64,000 bases of DNA from Candidatus Bathyarchaeia archaeon (GTDB taxonomy: Archaea > Thermoproteota > Bathyarchaeia > 40CM-2-53-6 > DTGE01): contig JAWCKG010000003.1 in assembly GCA_038852285.1 (NCBI GenBank), positions 1-64,000 of the forward strand. The letters are read 5' to 3'. Shown here one piece after another: positions 59,359 to 64,000 of this stretch. The translations under genes and the position numbers were made by a program. The notes beneath the pieces were generated by a model. It made no database searches. It worked only from the letters and a program-made list of their open reading frames with translations, and was not told the origin of the DNA. Each line of letters begins with the position of its first letter. The stretch's first letter is position 1.

Positions 59359-60550
59359 ACGTGCCAGAAGCCCTTATTCGCTGACGCTGAATGACTTCTA
59401 TAGGTCGGGGAACTTGAGAACTCAGCTCTACGAATACCATAAAAGGCTCGCGAAGATGACTGACTTCTCAGGCTTCGAAATGCCATTATGGTATATGGGC
59501 ATCCAAATGGAATGCCTAGCTGTGAGAAATCACGCTGGGATTTTCGACGTATCCCATATGGGGAGGGCCTTCATCAAGGGGCCTGACTCGGAAGCGTTCC
59601 TCAACTATTTAACCCCAAACGACGTCTCGAAGCTTAAGCCTGGAAGGGCTCATTACACCGTTTTATGCAATGAGCGAGGCGGCGTTGTCGACGATGTAAT
59701 GTTGCTTAGAGTTGATGAAAACTTGTTTCTTCTCGTTTTTAACGCTGGAAACAGGGCGAAAGACCTTGTATGGATTGAAGCCCATCGTAAAGGGTTCAAT
59801 GTAGATGTTCAACACGTATCCGATGAGGTTGCCATGATCGCTATTCAAGGCCCCAAAGCTAGGGGTGTAGTGGAAGCCGCGTGTGAAGGCGACGTATCAA
59901 GCGTTGGGAGGTTTGGATGTGGTTACCTTAACTTTAATGGCGTTAATTGCATAGCCTCAGGAACAGGCTACACAGGGGAGGATGGACTAGAAATATTTGT
60001 GCCTAACGCCACCCTTGAAAACCCAGGTAACGCGATGAAAGTATGGGACACATTGTTATCGGTAGGTGAAGGAGATAGTTTAACCCCCTGCGGCTTAGGA
60101 GCCCGAGACGTGTTGCGGTTAGAGGCGGGCATGTGCCTTTACGGCAATGAGCTTAATGAATCCATTACGCCGTTTGAAGCCAGCATCGGATTCGTTGTGA
60201 AACTTGATAAAGAAGCTGACTTCATCGGGAGGAAGGCTCTGGAAGAGCAGAAGACTCACGGGGTACCTAGAATCCGTGTAGGGGTAAAGCTCTTAGAAGG
60301 CGGTGTTCCAAGAAAGGGGAACAGCATACTCCATAACGGGGAAGTCGTCGGAGAGGTTACGAGCGGAACCTTCTCCCCCATCCTCAAGTGTGGAATCGCC
60401 ATGGGCTACGTTAAACCGGAGTATCGTGAACCAGGAATTAAAGTGAAGTTGAAAATAAGGGAGCGTTACGTGAATGGAGAGGTTTCACCATTGCCCTTCT
60501 ATGATACCTCCATGTATGGTTGGAGAAGGACGCGAACAAACAATAAATAG
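59345..60550 (+). CDS. gcvT: Aminomethyltransferase, glycine cleavage T protein
   Basis: A protein of about 401 residues that takes the methylene group of aminomethyl-GcvH to a pterin, releasing ammonia. 'AVRNHAGIFDVSHMG' near 58-72, 'SGTGYTGEDGLEIF' near 206-219, 'GARDVLRLEAGMCLYGNEL' near 250-268 are conserved. TTG 59345 overlaps the zinc-ribbon gene; homologues begin near 'LRTQLYEYHKRL', so TTG 59411 with GGGG upstream is a strong alternative. gcvH follows; P-protein genes are not in the window. Confidence 0.93.
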   Translation: MRAGKRARSPYSLTLNDFYRSGNLRTQLYEYHKRLAKMTDFSGFEMPLWYMGIQMECLAVRNHAGIFDVSHMGRAFIKGPDSEAFLNYLTPNDVSKLKPGRAHYTVLCNERGGVVDDVMLLRVDENLFLLVFNAGNRAKDLVWIEAHRKGFNVDVQHVSDEVAMIAIQGPKARGVVEAACEGDVSSVGRFGCGYLNFNGVNCIASGTGYTGEDGLEIFVPNATLENPGNAMKVWDTLLSVGEGDSLTPCGLGARDVLRLEAGMCLYGNELNESITPFEASIGFVVKLDKEADFIGRKALEEQKTHGVPRIRVGVKLLEGGVPRKGNSILHNGEVVGEVTSGTFSPILKCGIAMGYVKPEYREPGIKVKLKIRERYVNGEVSPLPFYDTSMYGWRRTRTNNK

Positions 60551-60582
60551 ACGCTTCCCCACGAATATAGTGAGGGTTGGAG

Positions 60583-60993
60583 ATGCAAGTTGGAGAATAC
60601 GAGGTTAGAGAAAAATTATACTACACCAGGGAGCATGACTGGGTTAAACTTGAAGGTGAATTATGTAGGGTAGGGATAAGCGACTTCGCCCAGAAGTCGC
60701 TTCACGAGATAGTCTACGCCGAGCTGCCGAAAGTGGGTTTAAGGGTCAGGCAAATGGAGTCCATGGGAACCGTTGAGTCTGTGAAAGCCGTCTCAGACGT
60801 TTTTTCACCCGTAACTGGGGAGGTTCTGGAGGTCAACGAAAAGCTGTCAGAGCAGCCTGAGCTCATCAACAAAAGCCCATACGACGATGGATGGATCGCC
60901 GTGATAAAGCCTGAAAACCTGGAAGAGGAGCTTAACAACCTACTGGACCACAACAGCTACGCGAAGTACTTGGAGGAGCTGTTGAAGGAGTAA
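60583..60993 (+). CDS. gcvH: Glycine cleavage H protein
   Basis: A 136-residue lipoyl carrier that shuttles the aminomethyl group. The lipoylated lysine is K68 in 'VESVKAVSD'. 'YTREHDWVKLEG' and 'SPVTGEVLEVNEKL' are family features. ATG 60583 is preceded by GAGGG at good spacing; the in-frame TTG two codons earlier is less likely. Together with gcvT it can serve glycine cleavage or synthesis. Confidence 0.95.
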   Translation: MQVGEYEVREKLYYTREHDWVKLEGELCRVGISDFAQKSLHEIVYAELPKVGLRVRQMESMGTVESVKAVSDVFSPVTGEVLEVNEKLSEQPELINKSPYDDGWIAVIKPENLEEELNNLLDHNSYAKYLEELLKE

Positions 60994-61021
60994 TTTAAAG
61001 CTCATAGGCTGGGTAAAACTC

Positions 61022-62131
61022 TTATTCAACCCTCATCACTTTCTCCTCCCGGTAACCTACAACAACCCTAACGTACCCCCTCAACGCCGTGTCCAAATCA
61101 GGGTCCCCTGTATCTACTAGAAGTCTACCCCCCTGAATGGATCCGAGCTTTGAGGGCGTAGCCACAACGATGATGTTCTCTTTGCCCACCCTGCGAATCA
61201 CACGGCTACTTATTTGCTGATTCCCCCTCCCGAATATGTGACCTTGACCCCCGATCGGAGTTATAATTATCTTACCTTTCCCCCCTTCCAACAACTCTAG
61301 GAGGTCGTTCTCATTCACGTCCATTTTGAGGATGCGGCTGTTCCTTAAAACATCAACTCCCAGCAATGTCTTAGGCAAACCGAGGTGGTCACATATCGCC
61401 TTAACCGTCGTCCCAGGTCCTAGGATGTAGAGATGCTCGTCATCCAACTCCTCTACAACGTATTTAGCTATGGATTTAAGCTGCTCGACTTCGTAGGCTG
61501 AGATGTCGCTGGGAGACTTCATGGGTTGAACCCATCCTCCACCTTCAGGGACCCTCAAGTAACCGTATAACGTCGATTTTAGAACGCCCATCCGAAAGGC
61601 TTCTTCATCGATGTCAACAACCTCCCTCTCAACCACCTCTAATCTCCCTTCTAGGTATTCATGAGCGATCAAAGCGGCTGATTGAGGGGTCACCGCGAAT
61701 ACAGCTGACTGAAGCTTTACTCCTCCCGGAATCCCTAGGACAACCGTGTCCAAGTCAACGGCGTCCATTATGTCCCTTGCTGTGCCGTCTCCGCCGCAAA
61801 AGGTCAACAGGTCAACGATGTGGGCCATTTTCCTGGCCGTTTCCTTTGTATCCTCAGCGGTGGTATTTTCCTTCGCGTATCCTATAACCTGGGTGGGATT
61901 AAGGCCGCAGTTTAAAGCCTCCTGCTGTCCCATTAAACCTGCTCCAACGATCAGCTTTACGGGCGTTAAAGTCTTTAGGGTGTTCATGAAGGTGATGGAT
62001 TTCTCAGGCGCTGAGGCCCGGCCTCCTAGGGATAAGGCTTTTCTCAAGATTTCTAAGCCATCTGATCCTTTTAACCCCACAGCGCCCCCTATGCCCGCTA
62101 TGGGGTTCACTATCAACCCTATGGTTTTCAC
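61022..62131 (-). CDS. ATP-NAD kinase/AcoX superfamily protein
   Basis: A 369-residue protein of the COG3199 NAD-kinase-like group. 'IVNPIAGIGGAVGLKG' at 8-23 and 'FCGGDGTARDIMD' near 112-124 define the nucleotide-binding half; 'PIGGQGHIFGRGNQQIS' near 310 is typical. Relatives include acetoin-cluster AcoX of unclear role. It is distinct from the canonical NAD kinase at 56418. The upstream ileS stop is 11 bases from its start, so cotranscription is likely. Confidence 0.85.
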   Translation of the reverse strand: MKTIGLIVNPIAGIGGAVGLKGSDGLEILRKALSLGGRASAPEKSITFMNTLKTLTPVKLIVGAGLMGQQEALNCGLNPTQVIGYAKENTTAEDTKETARKMAHIVDLLTFCGGDGTARDIMDAVDLDTVVLGIPGGVKLQSAVFAVTPQSAALIAHEYLEGRLEVVEREVVDIDEEAFRMGVLKSTLYGYLRVPEGGGWVQPMKSPSDISAYEVEQLKSIAKYVVEELDDEHLYILGPGTTVKAICDHLGLPKTLLGVDVLRNSRILKMDVNENDLLELLEGGKGKIIITPIGGQGHIFGRGNQQISSRVIRRVGKENIIVVATPSKLGSIQGGRLLVDTGDPDLDTALRGYVRVVVGYREEKVMRVE

Positions 62132-62142
62132 TTAAAATGTCC

Positions 62143-64000
62143 TCACGCCTTCTTTACGCCAACCTGAAGGGTTCGTCCCCCTATCTTCCACTCCTTCAAG
62201 TAAAAGTCTTCGGGGGGAGGGGTTTGGGAGACGATGAGATTCCTAGCTCTCACCTCCTCACTGATGTAGCCTCGAAATGACCGCACCCACTCCAATGTTT
62301 TTTCATCCTTAGAGACGACGTGAACGTCGACATAGGCGTCGACTTGCAGGTCTAGTTGCCTTCTCATCTCCTGAATCCTCCTTACCACGTCCTGTACAAA
62401 TCCCTCCTTTAACAGCTCGTCACTGAGCTGTGAGTCAACGTAAACTCTTCCACCTGGAAAGCTTGCCCCAGCGAATCCCTCCGGCATTTTCTCCTCGAAA
62501 GAGATCATGTCGGATGTGATGTCGTAGACTTTGCCTTGAATCGTTAACTCCCACCGTCCTTGGGAGGCTAAGCTGTCCCTTAACTTGAACCCATCTACCT
62601 GCTTTAGGGCTTCAGCGACCTTGAAGGCATCTTCTTTAAACCGAGGACCAATGACCTTGTAGTTAGGTTTAACGAATAACCTCTCCACAGTCTTTTCGGA
62701 CGCCAAGTCAAACACTTCAACGTTTTTTGAGTTGGTCACTTGAAGCGTCAAATCCCTGAGATGTTCAACGGCCCATCTCAGCTCTGGGTCGTCGGAAAAT
62801 ATGAGCAGCCTCCCAACGGGCTGTCTAAGCTTTATTTTTAATAGTTGCCGAGCGCTCATGGAGGCGGCTGATACGGTCCTCACGATGTTGATTCTACGCT
62901 CCAATGTTTCATCTATGAGCGTTGGATCCGCCTCAGGCCAATCGTTCATATGCACGCTTTTAGGCAACTTGGACTCAGCGGGCAATATCATTTCCCTATA
63001 GGCTTTCTCAGTGAGGAAGGGGGCTATTGGAGCTGAGAGAAGAATCCAGCTCTTCAACGCGTGGTATAACGCGGCGTAGGCAGCAAGTTTATCCAAGCTC
63101 TCCTTCTCCTGCCAGAACCTTCTCCTGACCAGCCTGATATACCAGTGGCTTAAGTCCTCAACCGCGAACTCCATCAACTTCCTAGCAGCGGTGTGGAACT
63201 CAAGTTTCTCCATCGCCTCCGTCACCTCAATCTTTAACCTCTCAACCCTAGAGACAAGCCATTTATCTTCCGCTCTCATCTTTTCAAAGGCTTTTTTAAG
63301 CGGAAAGTTTGATGGGGTGAACCTGTCTAAGTTCATGTAAAGGCTCGCGAACGACATGACATTCCAAATCACCTTCAACTTGCTAGCCGAGTCTTCAAGC
63401 TTATCCCAAGAAAACTTGAAGTCCTCCCATGTAGTCGATTGGAGTAAGTAAACCCTAACCGCGTCCCTTCCATGCTTGGCCACCGCCTCTAACGGGTCGA
63501 TAAAGTTTCCCAAGGACTTACTCATCTTCTCCCCTTTCGGATCCAACGCATGTCCATGCATCAGAACCGCTCGATATGGGGCTCTCTCAAAGCATAGCAC
63601 GCTGGCGCCGAGTTGAGTATAGAACCATCCCCTGGTCTGGTCATGGGCTTCTATAATCGCGTCGGCTGGCCACCATTTCTCATATTCCTCAGTTTCAGTA
63701 GGATAGTTTAAGCTCGCCCACGCTGCGACCCCAGAGTCAAGCCAGACGTCTACGATGTCTGGGATTCTGCTCATGACCCCGCCGCATTCGCATCTCAACC
63801 TTATCGGGTCAACCACATCCCTGTGCAAATCCTCTAGGGGTGGAAGCGAGTTAACTAGACTTCTCAGCTCCTCTACTGAGCCTAAAACACTTTGTCTTCC
63901 ACAGGAGTCGCATACCCATACTGGCAGCGGAACACCCCAGAACCTCTGTCTGGATATCACCCAGTCCCTAGCTCCTTTCAACCAGTCGGCGAACCTTTTT
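62143..64000 (-). CDS. ileS: Isoleucyl-tRNA synthetase, C-terminal part
   Basis: The gene runs off the right edge; about 618 C-terminal residues are visible, starting in the catalytic domain at 'KRFADWLKGARDWVISRQ'. The KMSKS loop is 'GEKMSKSLGNFI' and the class-I features 'RFWGVPLPVWVC' with a CxxC zinc pair are present. The anticodon-binding helical domain and the beta-rich end ('VRRIQEMRRQLDLQVDAYV') follow. The HIGH motif and N-terminus lie outside. It charges tRNA-Ile. Confidence 0.95.
   Translation of the reverse strand, partial: KRFADWLKGARDWVISRQRFWGVPLPVWVCDSCGRQSVLGSVEELRSLVNSLPPLEDLHRDVVDPIRLRCECGGVMSRIPDIVDVWLDSGVAAWASLNYPTETEEYEKWWPADAIIEAHDQTRGWFYTQLGASVLCFERAPYRAVLMHGHALDPKGEKMSKSLGNFIDPLEAVAKHGRDAVRVYLLQSTTWEDFKFSWDKLEDSASKLKVIWNVMSFASLYMNLDRFTPSNFPLKKAFEKMRAEDKWLVSRVERLKIEVTEAMEKLEFHTAARKLMEFAVEDLSHWYIRLVRRRFWQEKESLDKLAAYAALYHALKSWILLSAPIAPFLTEKAYREMILPAESKLPKSVHMNDWPEADPTLIDETLERRINIVRTVSAASMSARQLLKIKLRQPVGRLLIFSDDPELRWAVEHLRDLTLQVTNSKNVEVFDLASEKTVERLFVKPNYKVIGPRFKEDAFKVAEALKQVDGFKLRDSLASQGRWELTIQGKVYDITSDMISFEEKMPEGFAGASFPGGRVYVDSQLSDELLKEGFVQDVVRRIQEMRRQLDLQVDAYVDVHVVSKDEKTLEWVRSFRGYISEEVRARNLIVSQTPPPEDFYLKEWKIGGRTLQVGVKKA

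Noticed and set aside
1-64000. CRISPR arrays, rRNA genes, complete insertion sequences
   Set aside because: No regularly spaced repeats, no rRNA-like stretches and no transposase with flanking inverted repeats were seen.

Overview
This window is archaeal chromosome. It carries the exosome/proteasome operon (psmA, SBDS, rrp4, rrp41, rrp42, eL43), RNase P proteins Pop5 and Rpp30, a thermosome, a histone, CDP-archaeol synthase, RadB, Nob1, deoxyhypusine synthase and a tRNA-Glu with a bulge-helix-bulge intron. Ribosomal protein eL38, frequent TTG/GTG starts and A/T-rich TATA boxes point to the TACK/Thermoproteota side. A Bathyarchaeia-like organism is plausible, but that is inference from content only. 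Genes lie close together on both strands.

Layout. 0-2.8 kb: an acyltransferase tail, a secreted/membrane coiled-coil protein and a malate/lactate dehydrogenase. 2.9-7 kb: argG, thermosome and histone on the minus strand. 7.2-8.3 kb: a SerK-like ParB-fold kinase and a ubiquitin-like sulfur carrier. 8.3-14.2 kb: the minus-strand information-processing operon from a COG1325 RNA-binding protein and rpp30/pop5 through psmA to eL43 and eL38. 14.2-18 kb: a divergent class-III aminotransferase lacking its signature residues, pth2, truD and a Nudix gene. 18.4-22.3 kb: a complete group 3b-type NAD(P)-linked [NiFe] hydrogenase, hydBGDA. 22.8-44.5 kb: a catabolic island (below). 44.9-64 kb: housekeeping genes including dys, pyrF, tRNA-Glu, ogg2, thrC, an E1-like MoeB, moaE, an NSUN-type methyltransferase, nob1, two NAD-kinase superfamily genes, radB, carS, gcvT/gcvH and the 3' part of ileS.

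The most interesting part is the island. It contains carbamate kinase, a BMP-type purine-nucleoside ABC importer (binding protein, fused double ATPase, two permeases), the three components FdrA, DUF1116 and DUF2877 (homologous to E. coli AllF/AllG/AllH, the oxamate carbamoyltransferase of anaerobic allantoin use), a three-subunit xanthine-dehydrogenase-family molybdenum hydroxylase, its maturation genes (XdhC/CoxI-like, MoeA, MocA-like), a cyclase-family metal hydrolase, and a thiolase/DUF35/GNAT trio. A divergent promoter region at 33960-34344 drives the cyclase-to-permease operon leftward and fdrA-DUF1116 rightward. DUF2877 is translationally coupled to the transporter ATPase. My reading is an archaeal purine or related N-heterocycle degradation route: import, molybdenum-dependent hydroxylation, hydrolytic ring opening, phosphorolytic carbamoyl transfer to carbamoyl phosphate, and ATP formation by carbamate kinase. 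No allantoinase, allantoicase or ureidoglycolate enzyme is visible, so substrate and middle steps are unknown. The nearby hydrogenase could dispose of reductant; this is speculative.

Other points for follow-up: a thiolase homologue with Pro in place of the nucleophilic Cys, a possible 1-nt frameshift at the start of pyrF, perfect palindromes at predicted transcription starts of the thermosome and hydrogenase genes, a zinc-ribbon gene of 53 codons overlapping gcvT, and several intergenic stretches with hairpins or decayed reading frames.
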